A DNA stretch of 64,000 nt from Rhexocercosporidium sp. MPI-PUGE-AT-0058 (Eukaryota > Ascomycota > Leotiomycetes > Helotiales): positions 1,612,001 through 1,676,000 of the forward strand of contig JAGTJL010000003.1 in the NCBI GenBank assembly GCA_020746875.1, written 5' to 3'. The notes below the pieces were generated by a model. It was not told where the DNA came from. It was given only the letters and a program-made list of their open reading frames with translations, and ran no database searches. Both the position numbers and the translations under genes were made by a program. Below, piece after piece: positions 46,176 to 56,288 of this stretch; position 1 is the stretch's first letter, and each line of letters begins with the position of its first letter.

Positions 46176-47954
46176 TCATTTGTCGACATCAGGCAACCCA
46201 TTAGTCAAATGCTCCCCTCGAACAACATTCGTAAGCTGCGTTCCAGCACCATTCATTTGCTCCCCACCAACGCCATTTGTGCAATTTGCCTTAACCTCTT
46301 CAGCAGCCTCCGTACGACACCTCTCGCACATACACCAACCGCCCAAACTGCCTTGCGCCCACTCTCTCCGATCCTGGACTTTTAGGTTAATGTCACAATA
46401 GTGATTCAAGATCTCCTCGCCCTCCTTGATTCCACCGAGTTGCCCTCCAATCCTCCTTTCCCTACACCAAAGTCTCATGCGGCCCTCCCATTCCCATTGC
46501 ACATTGGGATCGCAATCATGGTTAGCTAAGCACCAGAGGGGATGGACAGCAGCGACTTCGGGGTGACCGTTTCGCTTGTTTACGCGCGCTGAAGCGGTAC
46601 CGCGGAACTTGCTGTAGAGGGTGTTGAGAATCCAAAGATCGTAGGTGGCCAATGTAGAGAAGACATCAATGTCCATTTTCTCCATGACATGTAATGGGCC
46701 GGCGATATTGTATTGGAAAGAGAAGGGGAGGGTCCAGACAGGAGGAGGTGGAGCGTTAGGAGAAAGAGAGACAGCATTTGCTGCGCTTGGAAGGAAATCG
46801 CCCCAGATGTACTTAACCTCTTTCAGTTCCAGTGGATGCACTTCTTGGGTTTCGGCCATGGCTAGAGCTCGGGACAGGAGTAGGAGATATAGGGCATATG
46901 TTTTCTCCTTTGGGTCAGGGTCTTTCGCGATCGTGTCGATATCCTTGTCGCACACAGCGGGGTGGTATTCTTCTTGTGCTCGGTTCAGGCAGTACTCGTC
47001 GCAGAACATGATATCGTCACATTCTGGGCAGCCAACTACTTTGCTGTCTGGAGTCAGCGAAGGCAGTTCTAAGCTGCAAGCATCGCATAATGATTCCTTA
47101 AGGCGGTTGTTGGCAGCCAGGAGGGAGAACTCGTTGAGAACCGTGTCCCCTGCCTGGATATCCACCTTAGCAAATAGACCCAGCTGCTTGTTTGTAGGAA
47201 GAGATCCAGAGCCATCAATGGTGTTTCCCTTAAATTCCAAAAGTGTTGGCAACTCCGTGACCCTAACCTCGACAGTCGGTGCAAGCTCCGCCAGCTGGCC
47301 ATTTAAGAAGTCCAAAGTTTCCTGCGAAAAGCGATTCGGCTCGTGGTCGTTCCATGGGTATATTTCGCGCCGTACCAGCCCTTGGTCAGGCAGCTCATTG
47401 ATATCCACTTCCTCAACCTTCAGCCTCCTCTTCCCCATATTCTCGATGTATTCCTTCGCCTGCAGAAGTTCCTCATCCTCGGGCGCGGCCGCCAGTCCCC
47501 TCGTGCAGAAGTCGTACGCACTTTTCAAACAGCCACATAGCAAAAGACTAATCGCGAGACTGCGGTAACACCGTATCGAGGCAATGCGTGCGAGCTCCAG
47601 GGTCTTTTTGTCTTCGTCGTCTGTATCCAGGCTCATGCTCCCTACCCCGCCAGGAAGATCGACATTGCTGGTTCCTGGCTCCCGCAGTACTATCGGCGTC
47701 CCATTACTAGAGCGGAACCGCAAGGCCTCCAGAGCCTCTTCATGATATTCGAATCCCTCATTAGCGCACTCGTCGCAAAGGAGCAGTGCTCTGTAGCTAT
47801 CGCCAGCGGCCAGATCGGGGTAACCAAGCTCGGTGTGCACTTCAGCCCGTTCGATGTAGGCGATGAGATCGTAGGGCAGCTGGAGCAGCGCTCCCGTTAT
47901 GTCGCGGCGTTTTTGCAGAAGATATGCGGTTTCTTCCTCCTGGTCGCTGTCCAT
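46176..47954 (-). CDS. SET domain protein with TPR-like N-terminus and MYND-like cysteines
   Basis: A single exon of 592 aa. The N-terminal 180 residues look like TPR helices (YIERAEVHTELGYPDLAAGD, SAYDFCTRGLAAAPEDEELL). The split SET domain starts at about 255 (LGLFAKVDIQAGDTVLNEFS). A Cys-rich MYND-like insert follows (about 290-335, CDACSLELPS, CPECDDIMFCDEYC). The catalytic NHDCDPN motif (NHSCxPN class) is near 475 and ILNHYCDIN follows. A post-SET cluster GGWCMCERC lies near 540. This is the SMYD-like lysine methyltransferase layout. The substrate is unknown. In NHDCDPN, Asp replaces the usual Ser, a variation found in some SMYD-like fungal proteins. The ATG at 47954 starts the first helix. 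Confidence 0.88.
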   Translation of the reverse strand: MDSDQEEETAYLLQKRRDITGALLQLPYDLIAYIERAEVHTELGYPDLAAGDSYRALLLCDECANEGFEYHEEALEALRFRSSNGTPIVLREPGTSNVDLPGGVGSMSLDTDDEDKKTLELARIASIRCYRSLAISLLLCGCLKSAYDFCTRGLAAAPEDEELLQAKEYIENMGKRRLKVEEVDINELPDQGLVRREIYPWNDHEPNRFSQETLDFLNGQLAELAPTVEVRVTELPTLLEFKGNTIDGSGSLPTNKQLGLFAKVDIQAGDTVLNEFSLLAANNRLKESLCDACSLELPSLTPDSKVVGCPECDDIMFCDEYCLNRAQEEYHPAVCDKDIDTIAKDPDPKEKTYALYLLLLSRALAMAETQEVHPLELKEVKYIWGDFLPSAANAVSLSPNAPPPPVWTLPFSFQYNIAGPLHVMEKMDIDVFSTLATYDLWILNTLYSKFRGTASARVNKRNGHPEVAAVHPLWCLANHDCDPNVQWEWEGRMRLWCRERRIGGQLGGIKEGEEILNHYCDINLKVQDRREWAQGSLGGWCMCERCRTEAAEEVKANCTNGVGGEQMNGAGTQLTNVVRGEHLTNGLPDVDK

Positions 47955-49054
47955 GGCAGATGTAGTAATAATAACATGACTGACTAGAAGGCAAAGGCAG
48001 AAGAAAAACTGCTTGTGAAGAAATATTTAAATCTGGGACCGACCCTCTCGGGCTCGCCTCGCCTGTGCCTGTCTCATCCCCTCAGACGACCCCGACCGAC
48101 ACCCCCACCAGAGTCCGGAGGTTATGCTCCTGTCCAATCAGATAGCACCGGCGGGGCAAGTACCCCTCGTTTGTTTATCTTCGGATCAGATCGACGATCT
48201 TGGACTGAGGATTTTCAGGGTCTCGTGTAACAACTGGCTCTTTTCTTCGAGATAGGCGGTAATGCAACGCTTGCAGAAGAGCCTGAAATAGATGATGGAT
48301 CGTGGAAAGGGAATAAAGAAAAACTACAAAGCTTCGCTGATGTTGGATCAGTTGTTTGGGGATCGTTGCTACCATTATCACTCACTCTATATCACCCACC
48401 AGACCCGCCATCGCCACAAAGTCCCACCAGTTTCTCTCACAGCAGGAAAAGGAATTGCGGCAACTCCTTCTTCGTGCCTCCAGATCAAAGACCAGAGGCT
48501 TACCTATCAACAAGGCAAGGTAGTATACAAAACAGATGATACGTTCTGTATTTGGAATTCAGCCTACGATCTGGGGAGTTAGCATCCTCGCTTTGAATCG
48601 ATGCACGATGTGCTCTGTCAGAACTAGGGCGGAGTTCAAAGGAGTATGGCGCAAAATCTACAACGAGAACCCGATAATACAAATCTTGTGGCTTGGAGCC
48701 AGAGAAGGGGCATACATTGCTGGTGTAGACAACGAACGAACGTTGTTAAGATAGTGAAGGATCTCGGAGAGAATGTTGCGCAGCCATACGCTAGGTCTGA
48801 AAACGATTTTATGCGAGTTGATCAACACAGCAGGACCTAAAGCCGAAAGCAGCAATACAGCATTTTTGTTGAAGACGTCTCAAAGTACCAGTGGTGAGTC
48901 CAGGCAAGTCTATTAAGGTTTTGTTGGATGTAAATTTACTTCGAATGTCGGAACGCCGGATCACCAGCTTTTGAGTTCAGGCTCTACCAATCACAAGGGA
49001 ACTAATACCCCATATAAGAAATGAAATTTCCCAAATTCTATTCTTCTATATAAT
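47955..49054. other. Intergenic stretch
   Basis: About 1.1 kb, covering the SET gene promoter. Small + frames (48015-48230, 48292-48582, 48536-48754) have no recognisable features. Confidence 0.4.
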
Positions 49055-50392
49055 TCAATCAGTAGGACGCTCATCCACCAATTCAGCAAGTTTTCCCCGT
49101 CATGGGACTGACTGATCTTGAAACTTTCCACTGCTAAGAATTCAATTTCTAGCAGTCCTATCAATCCTCTTTCAACGTGATCCAAAAACTTTGGCCGAGC
49201 AGCGTTTAGCCCCTTCGATATAGTCGCTCTTGTTGCCTTCTCATCCGTCGGTTGATGTGCAACTCGCAGAGTCAGTACATCCCTCATATTGGCTCTTGAT
49301 ATGATAGCCTGGAAAGCACTGATGTTAGATGTACACAAGGAGGAAATAACAATTGGGCGAAGATATTTGGTGTCGATCCTGACCAGACCAATCCGGACTC
49401 CAATTGCATCCCGACCAAGCACTCTAAAGACACCATTCTCATAGTCTACCCATTCGGCAAGGTCTCCTGAAGGATATCGGATGATAGGCTATAGTCGACG
49501 ACCTATATTCGTGACCAGAACGGATCCAGGAACCCCATTGGCTTTTGTTGATGTCGAACCATTCAGAGCGATCTCCAGCTTAAAATATGGAGAAGACAGT
49601 GTGTAACCGACTGTCATGTGCGGATGCTGAATATCCAAGGACACCCGCGTCGATAATTTTATACACCAAGGACGGGATCTTAGCTCCTGGGAAAGCCCGA
49701 GAAACCCGACTGTGCTGATCTACGAAGGCCTCTCCAGAGAACATCAACACACGGATGCCTGTCATGAGTTCTTGTCGTTGGAGGAAATATTCCGAGAGCT
49801 TGATCAGCGTAGTGACTGTCAAGAAGACAATCGTTGCTGACGAATCCCGCATGTATTGGATGGTTGCTTCTGAGGTACATAATCCCCCTATTGGAAGGTG
49901 TACCAGCGGTATTTCCAGGTCCATGATGGACAAGACATGCAAGAGGAAACCCTCATACATCTCGCCAGCATAGAAGAGATTGGCAATGCGATCGTGGGAA
50001 CGAACGCCTGCCGCAAGTATGCCCATGCCCAGTTGTTGACTCGCCTTGCGGAGCTCATCCTTGGAGTAGAAGGTGACCTTGGGTTGACTTGTAGTTCCTT
50101 TTCTTAACGTTAGCTTATGCGTTTCAGCTTTGTCAATCGCTGAGAATTCTTACCGCCCGTCTTGAGAACTATTCCACTCACATGTGGACCTGTAAGTACT
50201 CTGCTGTTTGTACAAGTGTTCGCAGCCCAGTAGGAAGCATGATCAACAACGGGATATTCGTCGAGAGATGCCGAGCCATCGGAAGGGACATTCTTCTAGA
50301 GTTGCTGTTAATATGGAAAGCGTGCTCGTATAAAAGACAATGAATCGTTCAATTCCGATGGCATGTTGGAATCTCGCAGCATTTCACTACTG
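49055..50392 (-). pseudogene. Phenylacetate-CoA-ligase-like adenylating enzyme, broken
   Basis: The ANL-superfamily core is plain: SLDEYPVVDHASYWAANT, then SGIVLKTGGTTSQPKVTFYS (the nucleotide-binding Gly/Ser/Thr loop, after removing an intron that begins near 50152), GMGILAAGVRSHDRIANLFY, YEGFLLHVLSIMDLEIPLVH and IIRYPSGDLAEWVD. This matches PaaK-like fungal synthetases of about 430 aa. Lesions: TAA at 50308-50310 and TAG at 50296-50298 inside ARFPY-x-QQL-x-KNVP, TAG at 49489-49491 before PIIRYPSGD, and a frameshift near 49090-49110, after which KLAELVDERPTD would end at the TGA at 49055. The substrate was probably an aryl or acyl acid. I describe the breaks only; the product is expected to be non-functional. 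Confidence 0.8.
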
Positions 50393-51510
50393 ATGTCCCC
50401 AATTTCTATAAGTAATCTGCTCGTGTCTGTATTGTAGTTCTTCGATCTTTCATAGGCAGCACTTGGACATTCTCCGGTCTTGCAGCATTTTTTTTTACTG
50501 TTCATACTTCTACGAATAGGAGAATTTTATTCTGCCCCCTGGCTCATAACTTGGGTGTACGTTTCGCACCTCGACAAGTATTCTCAATTTGATATTTGTT
50601 ATGACCATATTCACTAACGCGACTCGCGGCACTCCACTGTTAAGAGAGTCAGAGCGGAGGATCTGACAAGGCTATTCAGCTAGTCAGAAAGGTTACCCAG
50701 GGGCCGCAATGACTGTGGATTCATTATGAAAGCCTCGGAAGCTCAAGTGTTGAAAAGATTTTTGAAATGCTCTGATACTCGTTATTGCATGCACTGATCA
50801 GAAGACCTACCAACAAGGTACTGATCTAGCCAGTCAAAATGTAAGAGTGGGCTTGTGCCCGAAGAGTCGCCAACTCCTTGATGCACTTGAAAGTAGCTCC
50901 CGGGGGTAAAAGTCTTGCAAATATCGATCATAGAGTACTATGATTTCTTTCGAGCATCGAGGCACACATCTCTTATAGTAAAAACCGAGAGCTTTTGTTG
51001 TTTAAGATACACCTACATCATTTATTTCCTCTCATTTCCTCATGACCATCAGACCTCTGGAAGTTCATTGGCTGAACCCAAGACAGAAGCAGGATTTTGG
51101 CATACTTCAGGCCGCCCTTGATGAGTATGAGGGAAGTCTGGGTAACGGACTCAAGTCTGGAAATATCTCGAACACGAAGACTCCACTGCCTTAAGGTAGG
51201 CGAAAGTTCTTTCCTACTACTTTTATTTCCCTGTTATCAATTCAAAACAAGGATGGTAGAAAGTCTGTCAACAATCATGATTGTTCAGGATGGTTGGGCA
51301 AAAGTCTGCGGAAAGTCTATCTCACTTGAACTCGAGTCAGCTAAACCTTCTTTGAGCAATTTACCTAGCCGTGCCTTGCATGTTGACAAATGCTTGAATT
51401 TATTGCATTGTTACAGAAGAGAGCCGAAACTTGATCGTTTCTATTCTAGTGAAAGGAACAGATAAATCTTATAGTACGTGAACAACGCGAGATGTTTCTC
51501 CTATCTGTAC

Positions 51511-51729
51511 TTACTGATTCTCCATAGCTTGGCTTCGGTGGAGACTCGCCTTCGGGATCGGGCGTGGGGGCACTGGGCAGTCTAGTGTCCATTCTCTCGC
51601 CTCAAGAAAGTTAAAATCAACAACCTCCGATGCGTCCGTGGGAGGCTTATAGTTTCCTAGCGGCACATGGGAGGGTTTCGATAAGGAAGGGGCATGAAGC
51701 CATCTCTTATCTTGATCGCTGCGATTCAT
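51511..51729 (-). CDS. Possible orphan first exon, hypothetical
   Basis: From ATG 51729 the frame reads MNRSDQDKRWLHAPSLSKPS, then NFLEAREWTLDCPVPPRPIP, and ends SQAMENQ at a GTAAGT, a strong donor. The codon pattern looks protein-like, but I do not recognise the family and found no convincing second exon. It could be a gene fragment left in the decayed neighbourhood. Confidence 0.25.
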   Translation of the reverse strand: MNRSDQDKRWLHAPSLSKPSHVPLGNYKPPTDASEVVDFNFLEAREWTLDCPVPPRPIPKASLHRSQAMENQ

Positions 51730-52196
51730 GTCCCCCTTGAAGTTTCAAACCTTCTTGTTTCCTTTGCTAAAGAGACTTAGACATCGTGACCCGGAAGTTA
51801 CACCATAGCTGGAAAAGGGTCATTTCTATGTATTGGCGAAATAGAACATCCGAAGAAGCTTCGAGAAGAGTTCGAAGTATCGATACGAAGTGAAATAGGA
51901 TTCTAGTGCACGACTTGCAATTTGTGGTACGCCTGCACTTGGACTCCAGGGGTCGCCTACGATTCTCTGACGGCACTTGGATTTTTGTATAAGGTTGGTA
52001 GCATCATGAGGATATAAGGTACCAGGAAGGCTGAAACTCAAATTCAAGTACCCCTAATGTGAGCGGCCGAATCCAACAAACGAAACTAGTACTTGTTCTC
52101 CTTAGACCTGACGGGAGGTGGCGAGAAGCGGGCCCAATTAGCGACTCCGGGTCATTTATGGTACTCCCGTACGGAGTAGAGACGAATGTACGGAGT

Positions 52197-52240
52197 ACGG
52201 GACGAGGTAGAAGACGGGACGAGGTGGAAGACGGGACAAG
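52197..52240 (+). repeat. 17-bp tandem repeat, about 2.6 copies
   Basis: The unit ACGGGACGAGGTRGAAG occurs twice, then partly. It directly follows two nearby TACGGAGTA words and the near-palindrome at 52161-52178. Seen directly. Confidence 0.85.
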
Positions 52241-52771
52241 AGAGTTTGACTATATACTTAGTGGTCCCGGAGCCTTCAGCGTTATTCCATGGAGTTTGTT
52301 TCTCAGCTGGTTTTACGGCAGCAAAGTCAACCTCTCTTCATGGTTGCTCCATAAACGTCCCATAGACAATTTATGTGAGCCTCTCGCCCGAATACAAGGC
52401 AGCTTGAGGTCCGCTCGTTTTGCATTCCAGTGTTCGGCAGAGAATCTCCTACGTATAAAGTTAGAGCAGGGGGCGCCATGTACTACTTGCTTCCCCTCGG
52501 CCAATACTACCCTCTCTTACGTCGTAACTACTTCGGAGTATCACGAATCGTCGTCGGTGGATCTGCAATCATACCCCTTCACAGATACCTGCTGAGTTGT
52601 TAAGCTGCATGTGAGAAACGAAGCTCGTGCACATCCAGGAGAAGATAAAAGAGACAAGTTTCCCCACAGGCATCTCTCGTCCCCTCAGACATATCTTGTC
52701 CACTCTCCACTCTCCACTCTCGTCTCCACTCTTCTCTCCATATTCTTCATTGTTACAACCCCGCCTCAGAG

Positions 52772-54670
52772 ATGGTGATCATGTCGTGGCCATTGATATA
52801 CCCCGTAGCAGCTGTGCTGCTGTTTCTGCTTGTTGCTCAGAAAACGTGGAAGGTATTCCAAGCTTCTCGCTCTCCACTTTCTAAAATTCCCGGGCCGTGA
52901 GTACATTACTTCTAGTCGGAAGATAGCTTGTGCTAAGCTAGTACAGGTGGTACGCACCATGGACCACCATGCACCTGAGATATGGCTGTAAGTACTCTTG
53001 CTTTGTTCGAAGCCAGATCATGGCTAACTTAGAATGCAGTCGCAACAGGCAAGGTCTGGAAACTCGCAGAGTCATCCCACAAGAAGTACGGTCCTATCGT
53101 TCGTCTCGGTCCACGCCAAGTATGGATTTCGGACAAAGAAAGCATGAAGAAGATCCTCGTCTCTGTCGACTTGCCCAAGGTAGCCATGTACGCCGAGATC
53201 TCCCGTGATCGATACAACCCTGGCTTGTTTGGCGAGATGTAAGTGTTTACATCCCCTTTTGTCCTCTCAACATCATCGTACTGGACGTTAGACTGATACA
53301 CTTTGATGCTAGCCGGCCAGAACCTCACCGCAGACTCAAGAAGTTCCTTTCTCCAGCCTTTACCGTAGCATACATCGACAAACTTGAAGTGCTCTTCGAG
53401 CAATGCGTTCGAGATCTCCTGCAGAAGTACCAGGCGGCACTAGATGTAGCTAAGATCGGAGATATGAAGCGTCCAGAAATCGAAAGTGATTTCATGGAGG
53501 ACTTACACAACGTTGCTCTTGACATGTAGGTACTTGCATCCTAAGTGCTAGGGAACGTTCTAATATGGCTTTAGTATGGGTGAATGCTCCTTCGGCAAAG
53601 GCTTCGGCCAAACAAATCCCGATAAAGAAGCAGAGGTCGGCGTCGAAGAAAAAATATGGAAGTCCATTCCAAGAGCCATCTTCGACGGCCTCGCCAAGCG
53701 TTACCAGAACGTCTACTTCAAACGTTTCTTCCGTGCCTTTGGCATCAACGTTGAAATGGACTGGCCGGCACAGATGATCATCGCTATTGACAGACTCGTC
53801 CAGCGACGCAAGAAGGTCGTCGACCCCGAGCAGAAGAGGCCCGATCTATTACAACATCTCATCGACGAAGGCAAGAATCCTAGTAACGAAACAAAAATGT
53901 CCACTCGCCAGATCGTGGACCAGATGTCTGAGATTCTGCTTGCCGGATCTGAGACGACGTCTGGCACCATCGCTTGTCTCTTCCTCGAAATTGCTCGCAA
54001 CCCTGAGGTCAAGAAGAAGCTGCTAGCCAGTCTCCCGGTGCGAGGTATAAACGATCCGATCATTGATAGCAGAGAGATCAGAAACGATTCAACCTATCGC
54101 TATCTGAATGCGTGTATCAGGGAGAACTTGAGATTGCACCCTATTGCGAGTGAGATGGGTCGCAGGACGGGTAAGGAGTGGGTGAACTTGATGGGGTACG
54201 ACTTACCGCCACATACGGTTGTGAGTGCGAGCTATAGAGAGTTACATAGGAATGGCGAGTTCTGGCCAGAGCCGTTGAGGTTTTGGCCAGAGAGGTGGCT
54301 GGATGGAGATGAGATGGAGGGAGCACCGGAACCAGAGTTAGTGCCCTCAGCTTCTAATTGATTGCTTAATACGATACTAACCAAAACAGCATGGCAGCCT
54401 ACTATCCATTTTCTGGAGGAAAGCACTCTTGCATTGGCATCAAGTAAGTCTTCTATCTCACTTGCATGTACCATATTCCTCGTGGACAATCAACTGACTT
54501 GAAGTAGCTTTGCCTGGGCCGAAATGCGAATGGTCGCTGCGAACTTCCTTTCTAGATTCGACATCGACGAGGTGCCTGGTCAGGATGTAGACTTCAGACA
54601 GTTCATCACTATGCAGTTTACGACTGGAAGCTGGAAGACTGTCATCAGGGAGCGAACCGAGGATAACTAA
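52772..54670 (+). CDS. Cytochrome P450 monooxygenase
   Basis: Seven exons, 52772-52896, 52947-52987, 53040-53238, 53313-53525, 53575-54336, 54390-54443 and 54508-54670, join in frame to 518 aa, a normal microsomal fungal P450 length. The N-terminus (LIYPVAAVLLFLLVAQ) is a membrane anchor followed by the hinge SKIPGPWYAPW. The I-helix oxygen motif is AGSETT (316-321). The K-helix ExxR is E376-R379 in ENLRLHP. The PERF-like region is FWPERWL. The heme loop FSGGKHSCIG places the iron ligand at C461. All key residues are present, so the enzyme looks functional. The substrate is unknown; KKYGPIVRLGP and the general pattern fit benzoate-hydroxylase-like and trichothecene-pathway-like fungal families. 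Its neighbour on the left is a broken adenylating enzyme. Confidence 0.94.
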
Positions 54671-54878
54671 ATAGCTGGGGATATTGGTATCGGGAAATGC
54701 GAGGCGTTTTGATTTATGCAGTTTTACCTGTAACAAAGATAGACTATAAAGATTTCTCAGTATGAGGTCCAGCTTTTTTGGCAGAAAAAATAGGGGGCTG
54801 GAAAGCATGCCTATAAATACCGCTTCTCTGATGAAACGTGCCGATATTTTTCTGATACTATTTCATTGCAACAGAAGT

Positions 54879-56288
54879 CTACCGTGATCTCCAAATCGCT
54901 CCTGGTGGGGTATCCGTATCGTTATCCAAGACGTCATCATTCATACCCTTGATCCATTCCACCTCCATCCTCATGGCATCCCTTTCGATCTGCGCCATGG
55001 CATTTAGCTCAGCCAGCATTCCCTTCACTAAACCTCGAGTCCCATTCACCACAACACTCAAGCTCGAGCCGTGATCATCTGGCACGCCCAGCTCCCTCAA
55101 CTGAACTCTCCATGTCTCCAACTTCCTACCCAATACCAAGCAATCGTCCTTCCATCCCCTGTCCAACTCCTCCACAAACACAACCTCATCGCCACCATCC
55201 AGCCCCTCATCATTGGCCCTCATCTCCAGAATATCCTTGCAGTATCTAAACCACCTCTCAAATTTTCTCACCACACGTGAGTACTTTCCGCCAGACTCGC
55301 CCAAATTCCACACTCCAGTAACAACCTCATCCAGTACCTGGATTTTCTCATCTAGTCCCCAGCCAGGCGTTCCCATGTCTTGCCATTTCTTCAAAGCTAG
55401 GGCATTGATTCTACCTGTCTCCTCGACTTCGAGCTGCACCAATTCTTCATTCTTGTCGACGATGGAGTGAAATCGAGTTCCGAGTTTCCTTTTGGCGCTA
55501 GCCTTCCATTCCTTCTCTACCTGAGCTGCGTCCCTATGCAGTAAATGTAACTGGAGCAGTTCATTCTGCAGCTTAGCAGTTTCCGCTGATATTGCTATGT
55601 TCGAAGGTAATTTGCTTGGAGAAGGAGGGGCAAGGAAAGCGGCTGGATGTGGCTTGGGCGCGAGGTTTTTGGCAGGGGAGAAATGTTGCTGGTATGTAGA
55701 AAATGCCTGTTTTCTCAGCTGAGGATCGGCACCTAAGGGTTGGAGTTTGGGTATTTCGACGGAGCTTCGTTTTGATGGTTGAAGGGTGGTAGCTGAATTC
55801 AGAAGGGTAGAGCTGGACCTCGTGCGGGTATGACTTGAGACATTTGTAGTAGGATTTGCAGAATTGCCGGAGAAAGAGCTTGTGGAGGCATTTCGAAGAT
55901 GGCGCGAGGTAACAATCGGAGGTCTTGACCGGTCTTTCTTAACCGGTTCTGGTTCTGGCGCTGCTGGAGGATTCGCACGGCGATTCGAAGTTGATCGTTG
56001 CAGTCCGCCTGTTGAGGTAGGCTTACTTACATTCGCCCGTGGCGGAGGAGGGCGCATAGAGGCATTGCTAGAAATGCTACCTGTTGCACTTGGTGGACGG
56101 GATGTTGTTGATATGCTTCGGCCACTGCGCGTTGGCGGTTTCACTGGCAATCGACTTGGAGATTGGCTTTTACGCTCTGGTCGAGCTGCAGATGTTTCGG
56201 GCGCATCTGAGGTATGTGAGCGATCATATCTGGATCCAGACTCTGAGGGTTTGCGCAGCGATCGCGTTCTCGAAGGAATGGCAGACAT
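54879..56288 (-). CDS. Unrecognised protein, basic disordered N-terminus and coiled-coil C-terminus
   Basis: A single exon of 469 aa. Residues 1-230 are Ser/Pro/Arg-rich and basic (RTRSLRKPSESGSRYDRSHT). A helical region begins at about 238 (AETAKLQNELLQLHLLHRDA, then QVEKEWKASAKRKLGTRFHS) and continues through EELVQLEVEETGRINALALK, KYSRVVRKFERWFRYCKDIL and a conserved-looking end. A basic unstructured head plus a helical tail is the layout of HAUS8/AUG8-type microtubule-binding augmin subunits. This is a shape argument only. The ATG at 56288 starts MSAIPSRTRSLRKP. The gene is convergent with the P450 (about 210 bp apart). Confidence 0.8.
   Translation of the reverse strand: MSAIPSRTRSLRKPSESGSRYDRSHTSDAPETSAARPERKSQSPSRLPVKPPTRSGRSISTTSRPPSATGSISSNASMRPPPPRANVSKPTSTGGLQRSTSNRRANPPAAPEPEPVKKDRSRPPIVTSRHLRNASTSSFSGNSANPTTNVSSHTRTRSSSTLLNSATTLQPSKRSSVEIPKLQPLGADPQLRKQAFSTYQQHFSPAKNLAPKPHPAAFLAPPSPSKLPSNIAISAETAKLQNELLQLHLLHRDAAQVEKEWKASAKRKLGTRFHSIVDKNEELVQLEVEETGRINALALKKWQDMGTPGWGLDEKIQVLDEVVTGVWNLGESGGKYSRVVRKFERWFRYCKDILEMRANDEGLDGGDEVVFVEELDRGWKDDCLVLGRKLETWRVQLRELGVPDDHGSSLSVVVNGTRGLVKGMLAELNAMAQIERDAMRMEVEWIKGMNDDVLDNDTDTPPGAIWRSR

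Larger units (their letters stand above)
50393..52771. other. Gene-poor stretch between the broken ligase and the P450
   Basis: About 2.4 kb. It includes an orphan minus frame at 51511-51729 (separate entry) and tandem repeats at 52197-52240. A longer + frame at 52059-52595 has no family features and contains the repeat, so it is not called. The region just before 52772 is C/T-rich (CTCTCCACT repeats at about 52705-52735), typical of a fungal promoter. Confidence 0.4.

Noticed and set aside
52059..52595. 178-codon + frame upstream of the P450
   Set aside because: It runs through the tandem repeat, shows no family features and occupies the P450 promoter position.
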